This document shows, one piece after another, positions 40,988 through 55,450 of a stretch of 64,000 bases of DNA. Every line of letters begins with the position of its first letter. The first letter of the stretch is position 1. Under the pieces are notes generated by a model, which was not told where the DNA came from, ran no database searches, and saw nothing but the letters and a program-made list of their open reading frames with translations. The stretch spans positions 1,049,434 through 1,113,433 of the forward strand of contig NW_019091364.1 in assembly GCF_001949145.1 (NCBI RefSeq), in the 5' to 3' direction. Made by a program: the position numbers and the translations under genes. The stretch is from Acanthaster planci. Lineage: Eukaryota; Echinodermata; Asteroidea; Valvatida; Acanthasteridae.

Positions 40988-43199
40988 TGAACCTGGGTTG
41001 AAATGGGTGCTCTGAATGCATTTCTGTGGAGTGTAATGGGTACAACTGGGTGCAGTTAATGGGAAATAGTATTGTCACACCACCTTCTCCAACCATGTTG
41101 GATTTAGGCCTGGCTACAGCAGTGTTGTTGAGACCTCTTAAAACCAACACAGTACCCCACAAGACTGTCACAGCACCTTGCAAGATCTCACAAGACCTCT
41201 CAAGACCATCACAGTACCCCAAAAGACCATCACTAAACCAACACAAGACCTCCAGGTTGAAATCAGGTCACAAGCTGTCCAAGTGAATTGTAACAAAAGT
41301 ATTCCGTTGTCACTTTTCACCATTGCTTGTGACAGGTCATTTAACTTGTTATGTGATGTTTTCTCTTACAACATTGGGCTACAGCAGGGTCTGATGGTTC
41401 TGGGTGGAAGTCGGTGGTGTCCAAGTAATTTGATGCAGTGTTAATGGGTACAGCTGGGTACATTGTATATTGGGTTAAACATATGGGGGTGAAGTAAAGG
41501 CCAAATCACTTAGTCATAAAGTAAAATCTGTTTTGAAGAAAGACTGGTACATTTTTATCTAACATGAGCACCACCTGGAATGTTACGCGTACCTTGGTTT
41601 AATTTGATATGGGCATGAATAGGTGGACTAGGTACAGCTGCGTACACAGTGTACCCCTGGATGCACCTCAATGGGTAACATTGGGTACTTTGGTTTCAAG
41701 TTGGATTCTGAATACACATACATGTACACTCTACTGGGTAATTTTTGAACACTTTGATCAGACGCCTACACCTGTGTTTAAATTATTTTTTAAAATACTT
41801 TCTGTACTTGTTTTACCAAGCTGTCACAGATGTAGTGAGAAAATTGTCTTTTAATGTTCCTATCAGGTGATAAGACTCGCACATTTCTTGATTGTTTCCG
41901 TCAGACTTTCATTTTTTTTATGCCATGAACTTTTGTCGTCAGATTAACATTTGAGTGCCATCTTACTCCGACTTTCCGTTGTGAAATAAAAGAAAAGTGT
42001 TCTGGTGAAAGAATAAAGCAACAAAATTGAGTTGTAACATATACATACCTCTGACACATGTTGTTCAGTAACCAAAGGAAGTTGAAAAACATGAAATGGG
42101 TATCATTCTCATGAGAGCTTTACTTATATGTAGCATTTCCCCGGATTGGCCAATTATTCCTTCCTGATTTTCTTCCGACGTGCTGTTAGAAACTGCAACA
42201 TTTACAGTATCTTGCATATTCATGCCTGGTATTTGCTGCATCAGAGTTAGTAACAACCGACTCATGTTGCCACGAGATGGGCCAAGCTTCAATTTGAAGA
42301 ATCTACTCCTTGCAGTGGGTCGTGAGAAATTGAATTTCGAAGGGCAAGTTGGAGTGATGACTGTAGTTAACTGTCGTTCAACTAACACTGCCCAAATGAT
42401 GAATGGTTTGGACTGTCAAGTCGATAATTTGGGACCAGGTTCCAGGGTACCTTCACACCTCTGGATATCAGCAACCCATTTCACGTATTGTTACAAGGGG
42501 AACCATTCAGATGAAAGTAACTGTACAGGATTTCAAAGGCTATGTACATGTATGCTGCAAGATTTGCAGCCAATGATGAAATGTGACTAATGATGAGATT
42601 TTTAAAGAGGACGACTGATGTCATTTAGGTGTAACTGAATTGTGCATGCGCATTGTTAAAAATCATCGGACTCCTGGTCGAACTAGAGCTCACGCTCCAA
42701 CTTGCCCTAATTTGAAGGTGATGGGTTCAGGTTTTTTTCTGCAGGCCTTGTCTTTTGAGAAATAATTGAGATGAAAAGTGCACCAAAGTGACATGCCTGG
42801 GTAAATGGTGGCATAGTCTGTATGTAAAAATTGTAAGCTGGGGACACATGCACCTGTCACTTCACATTCTGTTTTAATAAGCTTGGCAACCCTGTCTTGT
42901 CTGGCTGGGATTGAACAGAAAGGTTTTCTAACGATCACGTTTCCCACCCAAATATAATTACTGTGTGGATAGGCGAGGAGAATAGTCTAGGACAGCAATT
43001 GTCTTATATTGCTAGTAGCTATGCCCCTTTATAATAGACAGCCCAAAGAGTTTTGTTTGTGTATGATTTTACATGTCCGGTGTCCATTTTGTATATCGTA
43101 TTATGTCATTGGACAACATTTTCTAAGCTGTGTTGATGTGATTTTACCGTGATGATTCGATTTGGAATCTTGTAAAACAATTAGAACCCATAACACAAA
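40988..43199. other. 3' region of the zinc-finger gene and spacer
   Basis: Includes a degenerate tandem block at about 41120-41280 (units like CAAGACCATCACAGTACCCCA, roughly 20-22 bp). AATAAA occurs at 41985-41990, about 1 kb past the stop codon. No gene is recognised. Confidence 0.4.
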
Positions 43200-45474
<2,275 letters not shown>

Positions 45475-48400
45475 ATGGCGGCGCACAAGGATCACCACCG
45501 CCGACAGAAAACGTGTGATATTCGGCCTGCATATAGAGTTGGCAGACGTGAAACAGCTGTGAAAGTACGTTGTGTAGTTAGCAAAATATTAGAACGTAAC
45601 TTTGTTTTGATTAAATACAGAAACCAGTCGTGGCAATCTTTTAGAACACGGTATAAACATGATAAAGTGTTTGCCCAGTTTCCGTACAAAGGAAATGCAC
45701 TGCACCGAGTCCGACAGAAGTGGGAAAGAGTTTCGCACATCCTGTGCACAAACCGTTTGGGGCTGGTCTGAAAAATTCTAAGGGTTTTCTTAGTAAATGA
45801 CTTGGTTTTTTTCCCTCCTGGGCTAAATTGAACTTTTCTGGCATGTCTGGACGTGGTCATGATGGTTTTGCTTTCTGGTAGGCCAGTACTAGTAGTAGTA
45901 CTAGCAGCCTACCATCAGTCATGACTGATCCAGTCCGAAATTCGAAAAAGAGGAATACCAACACTCCGCTCAGTAGATCTAGGCTAGGCCTGGCATCCAT
46001 ATATGGAACTCTTCCTCAGAACCAATCCGAGTTCAAGTTAATAATCACGTTAGGCCTATTTATTTAGGTCGAACATCTGTACTGTATGTGTTGATGGTGG
46101 GCCTGTGTCTTCTTGTTTCGAAGTAATTGCAGAATAGGCCGGGTACTACCCTGCCACTCAAAAAAAAAGAAAAAAAAAAGCACTGCTGGCTGCCCTGGAA
46201 TGACTTGTTACATAGGCATGCCTACAAGGTGAAAATTCCATGAGAAAAGTGTGACTCTTTGACAGGTCATGTAAGGAATCCTTTTGGAAAGTGTTCCATA
46301 TATGGACATCACTTGACACCTTGTTCACAAACCCTTTGAGCCTAGTCTGAAAAAGTCTGTTTTCTAAGAAAAGAAGTCAATATTTTCACTGCTAAATTTG
46401 ACTTTTTGGGGCATGTTATCACTTTCAGGGAGTGCCTCATTATTTAGAACGGCCAGAATGTGTTGTCATTCTGGAACAGTTGGCTGTTCCGTTGGGAACA
46501 GTCACGTTTTATATGGAACACTGTTTCTTAGTGAGAATGTCCTCAATCGGGTAGCTTCATATCGCCAATGTACAAATCTTAGCCCGATGTCCAAAAACAA
46601 AGCCTGCCATGGCAATCGAGCGAGGTAAACTACTTTGCTCTTATTTTTATTTGCTTAATTTGAATAAGAATTGTAAAACTGGAGATGGAAATGTGCTGTG
46701 GCAGAATTTGTTCATCTGATGATGGGAATTTTGTTTTAGTCGGAGATACAAAAGTGAAAATCACTACGTGCTGACTTCATGCAGAGTACATATATATATC
46801 GGTGTGTGCATCACTGGGCTATAGGCTGCAATACCAATGTAAGCTTAATTGCCTTAGTCATGTCGTTCAACCTTTTTTCGTGATTTTTGAAGATCTCATC
46901 CCGCACTCCTTCATTTACAGGTTTGGTTTCCAAATTGTTTCTGATATGATGGAATACATTGCAATGGAAACATTGATAAACCCCTCTACTATGCAAGCCC
47001 AACAATGAATGAAACACTCGCGAGTACAGACATTAACATGAGCACAATAAAATGAATGTCCAGAAATACTCTGAATTAAAGCTATATGTGATGGTGAATA
47101 TAGAACAGAATATCGGGAGAAAAGTGAACCTTTGTGAGGAGTAAATCACAAAATGCTGTGCTTCAGCTGCCATGCTTCAGACAGGGTCTAGAAAATGAAT
47201 GCCAGAAATCTTTTTTCCCGATTGCTGATGTAACAGCAGGACCGTTTCACTGGGAACACGCGATCCCAATGGAACCCTGCCTGCGGTCTATGCACAAAGT
47301 GGAACGTGCCCGCGATGCAGGCTCGTCCCGATGGAGCATCAGTATTCCAGTGGGAACAGTCCAACAGAACGAGAACTTTCCCGATTTTTGACACGATTTT
47401 TGATACAAGTGATGTCCATATGTGGAACTCTTACCCCTATGAAACTTGTCTGAAAAAACCCTTGTGCTTTAAAATTAAGTGCTTTTCTAAGTAAATGCTT
47501 CAGAAATTTCTTAGCCGATTTCACTTTTTGGGACATGTTATCACTCTTTGATGGCTGCTAACACATTTAAGGGAAAATTATTGTTGTCGGTATATGGAAT
47601 TCTTTAACACTTTTTATTGCGCCTAACCGAATTGAAAGTCAACACTTAACATAAATTTTATATATTATTGCTTAATGTTAGTTACACTTAACTTTTGGAT
47701 CTGGTTAGTGATTGATTGTAGTTCAGTATTTTTCCTTTGCATTCATTTCATCTTTTCTGCTTTTTCATGACGTAGGTGTATACAATCAACCAGGAGTCAC
47801 GGTTTCTGTTAATCCAGGGTGTGCCAGACATCAAAGTGACTGAGGAACTGCTGAAGCTGTTTTCTTTGTACGGCACCATTGAAGAATATCGTATCTTGGA
47901 GGATTACCCAGCTGAGGCATTCACAAAGGTCTACTGGATCAAATATACTGAATTACAAGCAGCAAGGTACCTTGTAACATCCTTTATCTCTGAAATCTTT
48001 GGCATTTAAACTTCTTCACGAATCTTCCCAGAATGATCCATTTTCCAAGAACTAAATGGTATATCCTGGCCTTTTTTGTACTTCAAACGATATGTACCCC
48101 CAGCCAAAGTGCTAGTCACTGGGCTGCACTTCTGTTAATCCAGTATTAAAATCCTTGAAAACTTCCTGTTGGATTTGAGAGATCTAGAAGGATTAGGGTT
48201 AACAGGAATGGATTTTCTTTATGATCTGTCAGTGTCAGATGGGTTGGTGCCTGACTGTTTTTGGTTCCGTGCTTCACTTTCATTTTTTTAAGATGTGGCT
48301 TAACCCTAACCACCTCAATCCTCCAAATCTGTTTGGTGGTTTTGGAGGATACTGGAGGATTCAGGATGAAAGATGATTTGAACAGACAAGGATTTTGGAG

Positions 48401-51400
48401 GATTGAGGATGAATGGTGAATGAAGTACTACAAATCGGTCACATAGTGGTGTAAATGGACACCCATTGTACTGTTTACAATATACATGTACATGTACCCA
48501 AGGACAGTGTGTTGCATTAATCACTGCTGCTGGTCATAAATGACACAATCCTTAATTGCAGTGTGTTAAAACAAATGTATAAATCATTTGGATATAATAA
48601 ATCACTTTTTAAATTATGCACCATTGTGAATTAAATTTCATGCAGTTTGTAGTGAACTTCAATTTCATTGCTTGAATTTTTATTCATATGTTTCCAAAAT
48701 GAAAAAGTTACCCTTGCTTTCAATTCAATATGGCTGACTTGTGAATACTGACAATTGACTTTTCATCATGCTAGTTGCAGTGTAGAATTACTTACTCTGA
48801 ACCACTTGCTGCCGGGTGGTTTGAAAAATGCAGTACACACATATGGGCCATTTTCAAGATTTTCAGTGTTCAAAATTCTTCAAAAATTCATTATTTCATT
48901 TAATTTCATTTAATGGACGTTTACACCCGCACGAATGACTGTCTGGTGGCTACTCTAATCTGACAGACAAAATCTAGTGACGCCCGAGTATTTCAGCAAT
49001 GCCTGCAGCCTTGTAAAAAGAGCCCAGATTGAGCGGTGTTATGTAATTTTCTTTTGAAAATGAACCTGGCACAGTGTGCTGCCGACCTCTTTTCAATAGG
49101 GGCCAGATTAGCGTGCAGCGGTGCTGTGTGGCTCATCGCTGCGAAGGTGGAGAGCTCTTGTCCCTGATGCGCTTGCGCTAAATACCCAAACTGTGGTATA
49201 CTGTTTCAAAACAAGGCTAGATTATCTCCACTATTGAGAGTGAAAAAATGTTGGTGATGCCCAGCAGCCTGGTCTTTTCTTACAAGTACGGTCTTTTGTT
49301 ACAAGGCCCAGTTCCCTTTGTCCGATTTTGGAGACCCCGGCCACGTATATAAAGAATACGTGTCCGGCACCGGCAACCTTGGTAGCAAGTGGTTAATAAG
49401 GGAATAAGTTTGGAATCAAGTTATTTGTGAATAATTTCAAAGGTATAAAGGAGTTTTGCTGAAGTTCATCTTTCCGGCAGTCCCTTATGTTTGGGTACAG
49501 GAAATATTTACTTTGGAATTTGTTGTATCCCTCATTCCAAGGGCAGCCAAGCGAAAGATGGATGACCGTCCATTCTATGGGGGCACACTCCACTTGTCTT
49601 ATGCCCCGGAATACGAGTCTGTGGAAGACACCAGACATAAGTTGCAGGAACGTAGAAAGGATATTGCCAGACGGCTGAGGAAACTGCACAAGGAATGCAG
49701 TGGTGAGTTTTAGTCCTGTGACCTTTGTCAGTCCATCATGAATTTCATGTTTGACTGGGAGGCTTAAAATTTACATGGACAAAATTTACAAAGTTCTTTT
49801 TCTGTTTCAGCCAATGTGTCTGCTGATAACAGTGGTCAGTCTTCCTCAACTGTACAGGGCATTGATGAGCCCATTGATGCAAGGTCTAGCTCTCAGACTT
49901 CTTCTGGTCAGGACTTATGTACAAGCCAACTGATTGGCCCACAGAAGCCAGACTCGGCCTTATCCCTTCCGGCTGCTAGTTCTGTAGACTTGCATCAGTC
50001 TGTTGACAAATCTAGTTCAACATCACTTGGTGATTTCAGCGAGAACGTACCAAAGCAGCTTCCAGCCCCACCAAGGCCTTTACCTGTCTGGGAATGGGAA
50101 GATCCAGTGTCATCACATGACCAGTATCCACGGTTACCAACAGCTCACGCCACCCTACCTCAAAATTTCAACCCCTACCCCGATGGCTATGAACCTGTAA
50201 TACCAGGCAATGAAAAAAAACAACATTGTGAAGAAGGCAGGAACCTAATGCCTGTATCAGAACCAGTCAAAAATACAGAGGGGCAGCCTGTGACAGATGT
50301 GGGTGCATTGGACCCTGTGAAAACAGGGGCAAGGCCGAAATCGAAATTCCCAGCAAGGAGAAACCAACCGCCTTGTTTGAGATTTTTAGACCGCATCGCT
50401 TGGCGGGATGCTGATAAACAGAAAGGAGTGTCGGCAAGAAATGAGACTGGATCTCAAGATGGGACCTCTACTGAATATAGAACACACCGTGGTACCGTAA
50501 AAAGACCCCACCCCAACCAGTATCCTGACCCATCCTACCAAAGCACAGCTCGTGCTCTACCGGACCCACAAACATCATTTGTTCCTCGGCAGTTGCAAGG
50601 CAAACGGAAGCATTGTAATCGTATGCCCTCTCAGCCAGAGCTAGCAAAATTTGAATTAAGTTGTGATGGAGGGGTGGGGCAGTCAGAGAGAAGGGGACAT
50701 GGCGGGGCTGGTTCAACAGAAGACCAGCTGCCACTGAACACAGGAAGTATATCATTTGACAGGACGGTGCAAGATATCAGGAGACAAATGAGAAATGTAA
50801 GTGGCAGTATCTTGAGTTCATTCACCATTTGGTCCCAAAACAGTCATCTGGAACTCAATTCGTGGCAGAATATTTTGCTGGGCAAATTATTTGCGAAGCG
50901 GAAATGAGTCACTGAAGTATTTATTCATATATTTCCGATTTGATCGAGCTAAAGCCCTGTCGGTTATAAACTCGTCAGTGAAGAAAAGTTCAGTTCAGGT
51001 GGGAGGATAACCCTAGACAAATATTCATGGCAAAAACCCTCAGGATCAGGTAGGAACTGAGAAACCAATCTGCATGTTGGCCTGGGATTCCGACCCCGGG
51101 CTGCAGAGGTGGAAGGGAAGGACGGTACCGCTGCACTAACCTGACTCCAAGGAAACCTCTAAAATTAAGTGACTATTTTGGGTTGCGTTATTTTCATTTA
51201 TGTGCAGCAACTTTGTAAATTTGAGGAAAGTCTGCTTGTTGTCTCGTAAACCATAGCTCTGTGATTTAAACTCAATTCTGTCAATCTCAGCAATGTGCAA
51301 GATTAATACACACACTGTTTTACAATGTGTTATCCAGAAAAGCAGCACAAAAGGCCCAACGTGAGTCAATAAGAACTCGTCTCACTGAACAGTTTCACTG

Positions 51401-51745
51401 TTGGATCCTCTGGGTATGAGACACCTTCCTCCACTCCGAGTTTGAACTCTGAAACATTGACTTACTGCTCCACTGGGCACCTATCAATAAAAGAACTAGG
51501 TTTAGAGGATAAGAGAAAGTCCCTTCGCTGAGCGTCGCATCCTTCGATGCTAGGGGCATGTTCAATCTTCTCATGTTTGTCATGTTTCCTTTCGCAAACG
51601 TCAGGTTGTACCAGGATCCAGTCGGCTCGCAAGTACACAGTATCAAGCAGCACCTCCACCCCAACCTGCAGCTGCGGCAGCACCAGCAGCAGCAGCAGGA
51701 GATGCAGCAGATGGTCCGTCGGCAACCAAACGCTTGAGGATCTGA
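45475..51745 (+). CDS. rbm48: RNA-binding protein 48 (minor spliceosome RRM protein)
   Basis: RBM48 with ARMC7 binds the capped U6atac snRNA in the minor (U12) spliceosome. Exons 45475-45564, 47776-47966, 49542-49702, 49811-50796 and 51605-51745 close to 522 residues (human 367). Visible: an N-terminal region ending YRVGRRETAVK; an RRM over about 31-118 with VYTINQESRFLLIQGVP, YGTIEEYRIL and FYGGTLHLSYAPEYESVEDT; then a long low-complexity exon 4 rich in Ser, Pro and Gln; and an end with Ala-rich repeats and the terminal RLRI (human RRRI). The extra length is in the disordered region. Conserved exon junctions at AVK/VYT and AR/AAKRK support the model. Introns 1 and 2 are large and full of repeats. 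Confidence 0.92.
45740..47560 (+). repeat. Three copies of a dispersed repeat in rbm48 intron 1
   Basis: Copies near 45740-45850, 46290-46440 and 47400-47560 share, in order, 'cacaaacc..ttg', 'gtctgaaaaa', 'ttctaag(t)aaa' and, in the last two, 'ttttgggacatgttatcactttt'-like ends. Further fragments lie near 12230-12360 and 15045-15090. Boundaries are approximate, and the first copy overlaps the region just after exon 1. Confidence 0.45.
48802..49392. mobile_element. TTAA-type MITE in rbm48 intron 2, 591 bp
   Basis: Inverted ends CCACTTGCTGCC (48802-48813) and GGTAGCAAGTGG (49381-49392) match at 11 of 12 positions. The right flank is TTAA, and the left flank TGAA is one change from it. The start CCACTTR is shared with the element at 56648. 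A homologous-looking CCGG(C/G)-type stretch lies just inside both ends. No coding capacity. Confidence 0.5.
50915..51145 (-). repeat. tRNA-derived SINE, second family, in rbm48 intron 4
   Basis: On the minus strand from 51145: GGTTAGTGCAGCGGTACCG (box A-like), then CCGGGGTCGGAATCCCAGG (box B-like), then a body with CCTCCCACCTGAACTGAA, ending in an AT-rich tail (TATATGAATAAA). The head-body-tail layout is SINE-like and the body differs from the SINE at 32278. Confidence 0.55.
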
Positions 51746-52050
51746 TTGATTGCTGCTAATGACATTGCAACCAGGAAGGCAGGTGAATTTTTGACATTAT
51801 AAACAACGGCATGTTATTAAACCAGTTGCTTGATATCTTCAGCTGTCCTGAATTCGTGTATTGCAGTTGGAGAAAGCATACTCTGACTTTTTTTGAAGCA
51901 TTTGATTTGATTTGATTGGAAGTTTGTTATCCTTATTCGGAAACTTGTTTTACACTGGATTTAGCGCGTAATCACAATTATTACAAACAACTAAATACGA
52001 CTTTTCAGTTCATCAATTACAGTGGGCATTCACAATGAAATTTATGGCGT
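51746..52050. other. rbm48 3' untranslated region and spacer
   Basis: Follows the TGA of rbm48. No good AATAAA lies in this stretch; the first is at about 52308 inside the MITE that follows. Confidence 0.4.
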
Positions 52051-52475
52051 ACACAATATGAGGGCGCTCTTTGAAGTGGGTAAATTTGGAGTAAACACAC
52101 AGGTCGAGTTCGGGCGGCCTGTTCTTGACACAAGTTTCTTGTTCTCGCGCTCGAACGGCGGGAACACGACTCAAGAACACTTCTCGGAACAGGATCACAC
52201 ACCACCTCCTCATCAGGGTTTTACAGGAACACACGGAAAAACTCGTGAAATTTTAGATTTTTGAATAGCTGCAAAACAGAAATGAATGTTCCTGTTTATA
52301 CAGAAAAGAATAAATAACATGGACGCCGCCATGTTGCATGTTGCTTGTTTGTTTCCGGCGTTTGAGCGGCCGACCCACGAACAACAAATCGAACTGTTCG
52401 TGAACATACGGGAACAAGCCGCCCGAACTCAGCCACAAGTTCTTACCTTCACCAAATAGCGCCCTCCTATTGTGT
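52051..52475. mobile_element. Foldback MITE with GAGGGCGCT ends, 425 bp
   Basis: Ends ACACAATATGAGGGCGCT and the reverse complement of ACACAATAGGAGGGCGCT match at 17 of 18 positions. Complementarity continues inward, with GAGTTCGGGCGGC(C/T)TGTTC found in both arms. No transposase. An internal YY1-like GCCGCCATGTTG and an AATAAA at about 52308 could influence rbm48 transcript ends. Confidence 0.6.
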
Positions 52476-54880
52476 CCATCACACCTCAAATACCTGTACA
52501 TGTAGGCTTATGGCTTTTCCCCTCTTCATCAACCTAGTGTCAACTTCCAGTGCTTCAAAGCTGTAATGTGTATCTGTTGCTGCCCTCTAGAGTTGAAATA
52601 ATGAAAGTGTAGGGTGTTTGGTTTTGCACTTCCCCAAACATACATACTGCATGGGCATGTGACAGACATGTGAAATACAGGTCATCATCACTGCGGCTCC
52701 ACAGCGTGAATCAGCCGCCAGTTTAGTGGAAAATCACTTCTCGGGTGTGTCCCACTCCAAGAACCATCACAAAATGTTTCGGGTGCCAAGGGCAAGGATC
52801 CTTCTGACCTAGTTTCCCTTAATCCACGGAGGATTACACGAGGCTTAACCCAGTCGCATGCATACGCAGAAGTCAGAAACGGAGGGGGGGGAGGGAAAAA
52901 ACCGGGTCAGAGGCGTGCGACCCTCTTCCGCGTAGACTTACTGGCAGCCAACATGAAGTGCTTGTGATTGTTAGAGTTAATTGGTTGAAATCAGAGGCAC
53001 CTAGTGCTGCAATCTGACTCAGCGGGCTTTGACAGCAAGATAGCGCCTGATAGGGTGGATTAGCTCTATGCAGGGATGTGGTTTAGGGATACATATCACG
53101 AGGAAATGTTGTGTAAGTCAGTGAGCAAGAGTTTTTTTTTTTCATGGTTGGAAGGAGGAGGGTATTGTAGAAGTAGATTTTAATATAATTGCAGTCACTG
53201 AACGGATGAATACTTGGTGGTGTAGATTAATTATTTGGCTTGGGGAAAATGGGGCTGAGATTAAGAGACTTTTTCGAGGCAGGAGAAAACTTAGGCACGG
53301 TATTCTTAGGTAATAATCTACAGACTCAAACAGGGACTGAAAAACCTTGTCATTGAGAGTTTGCAGAAATGGACAGCTGTTTTTCAAGTCTTCTGGTCCT
53401 GTTTGTCAAAACAAGTGGTCATGAATTGATATGAAAACAGGAAATCTCCAATAGTGGCAGTGAAGTTGTTTGTTCTCAGCCGCCTGTTTGTTTGCCCGTT
53501 GTTCCCTTTCATCTTGTTTTCGGGTGAACTTCTTGTTTTTAAACATTTGATTGCGAGGTTCCCATAGGTACAGAAAAGAAGTCACAAGATATATTTATAA
53601 CCAACTATTAACTGGAAGCATCTGACGTTGGTGTGAGTGGTTGAAAACAAGCAAAACTAGAAACATTTCAGTTTTTACAAAGCTGAACGAGGCTTCTTTT
53701 GCACACAATACCAATTTGAGATGTCACCACAGTTGACAACTTCAGACCTTTATGTGTCTGAAGTTGTGTGTACAAAACTCTCCAGCATCAAGGTTAAATT
53801 GGCATTGTGGATGAATCTTGGACCATTTTTACCAAATTGCAGCTTTTTCTTGATCCAGAAATGGCCATTCTCAAGGTTGAAGAGTTAGACCCACATTTTT
53901 GAAAATCCTTTCTGTTGAACTTTGCCCTCAAAGTTGAAGGTTTGATGCATTTATCTTTATTGCAGTAAATGGAACTGTTCAAGAGCTGGAGGACCCCATT
54001 GAATTGAATGAGGTGAGAAGTCAAAGGTCATGGCCATAAAGCAAAGACAATGGGTCATGTGAATAAAAAGTAGCATTTGCTTTTACTACCATTTGTGAAG
54101 CATTTACTAGTGTTTGTATGAATAATAACGAAGCAAATGCTATTACTTCAGTGCAATTGCTAAAAAGTAAAAGTATTTACTTTTTACTCTTTAAGCTTGT
54201 GCTTGACAATAAGCAGTTTCATTTTGTAGGAATAAAAATGAGTAAGTTCTACAGAATTGGAGTATTTACTTGACATTTTTCAAGACTGGGTCAGGGCAAG
54301 CTTGAAAACGAGGAGCATTTACTAATGTTCAAAATGGCAGCGTTCATGAATGTCATTCGAAAGAAAAGGCTGTATGCCTTTAGGAGGGAATCTCAAGAAA
54401 CCAGATGCAGGCAGTTGTACCGATTTGAGAGTGGCAGAGCAAATTTCTTCAAGGTTTTTGTGATCAAAATTACTGCCATCGTGCTTATCTGCCATGCTGA
54501 GGTATCAAGATACAGCACCGTTCTGCACTGTGTGCGTCTGTACGTGCAGACAATGGAAGCCCTATTGTGGAAAACCATTCAGCTGTGAAGTCAGCCACAA
54601 GCATAAAGCATTTGCTACTATTTATACCAGTAGATGCTGAATAGTAAAGGAAACATTTTATTCCAACAAATTCTAGCATTTGCTTATTCTTAATGGTTTG
54701 ACTTCTCAGTAAATGCTTTTACTGTTTGCTTGAACTTCATAGCATTTGCTAGTTCTTATTCAGATTAAGCTACCTTTGGGCCAATTTTAGACAGTAATTT
54801 TTCTTTGATGGACTTAGTAATATATTCTGTGTAATTTCAGGCTAGACTGAAATTGTCATAATTTTCAGGTCAAAGTAATA
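52476..54880. other. Long spacer after rbm48
   Basis: No gene recognised. A 47-nt exon-like segment is at 53966-54012. The segment 54070-54760 contains repeated AGCATTTGCT / AGCAAATGCT motifs, about eight copies including variants, in both orientations. Confidence 0.35.
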
Positions 54881-55450
54881 TAAACTGCAAGGGGTTAGCT
54901 TTGCAATTTTATTCAAATTTGGCCAACATTTACCTTTTCTCTGAACCTTTTCTCCAAAATGCATTTTGAACAGAAAATGACAAATTTTGGGCCATTTGTA
55001 GACCTTCAGTTTTCTCTGATGGACTCGGTAATATTTTCCATTTAAATTCAAGCTAATTTAAATTTACCATCATATTCAGGTCAAAATACTGTAATTAAAA
55101 GTGCAAGGGGTTAGCCTTGCAATTTCATACAAATTTGGTCAAAATTTCTCTTTTCCCTGAACCCTTTTAAAAAAGCATTTTGGGAATAAAAAAGTAATTA
55201 GGGGGATTTTTAAACATTGATTTTTCTTTGTTGGTCCAAGTTTGCATATTCTGTGATTTGAGGAAATAACGTCATTTTCAGGTCAGACTAATTAAAACTG
55301 CAAGGGGTTAGCCTTGGCAATTTCATAAAATTTGGCCCAAAAAAATTGACTTTCGACCTTTCTCCAAATCCTTCTAAAATGCATTTTGAGCAGGAAAAGA
55401 TTAATTTGTGGCATTTTTAGACCTTCATTTTCTTTGTGGACTCTAAAATT
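54880..55450. repeat. Tandem satellite-like array, units about 200-215 bp
   Basis: GCAAGGGGTTAGC occurs at about 54887, 55103 and 55300, each followed by 'ttgcaattt', 'caaatttgg', a 'ctgaacc(c)tttt' stretch and 'aaaa(t)gcattttg'. The spacing is 216 and 197 bp, giving nearly three diverged units, and a partial unit continues on the left from about 54780. Confidence 0.65.

Noticed and set aside
45565-45771. Extension of rbm48 exon 1 into the following open frame (to 45771)
   Set aside because: Family alignment requires AVK joined to VYTIN at 47776, and GTACGT at 45565 is a good donor; the downstream frame is intronic.
45492-45860. 122-codon minus-strand frame over rbm48 exon 1
   Set aside because: Shadow of the real exon and following intron on the other strand.
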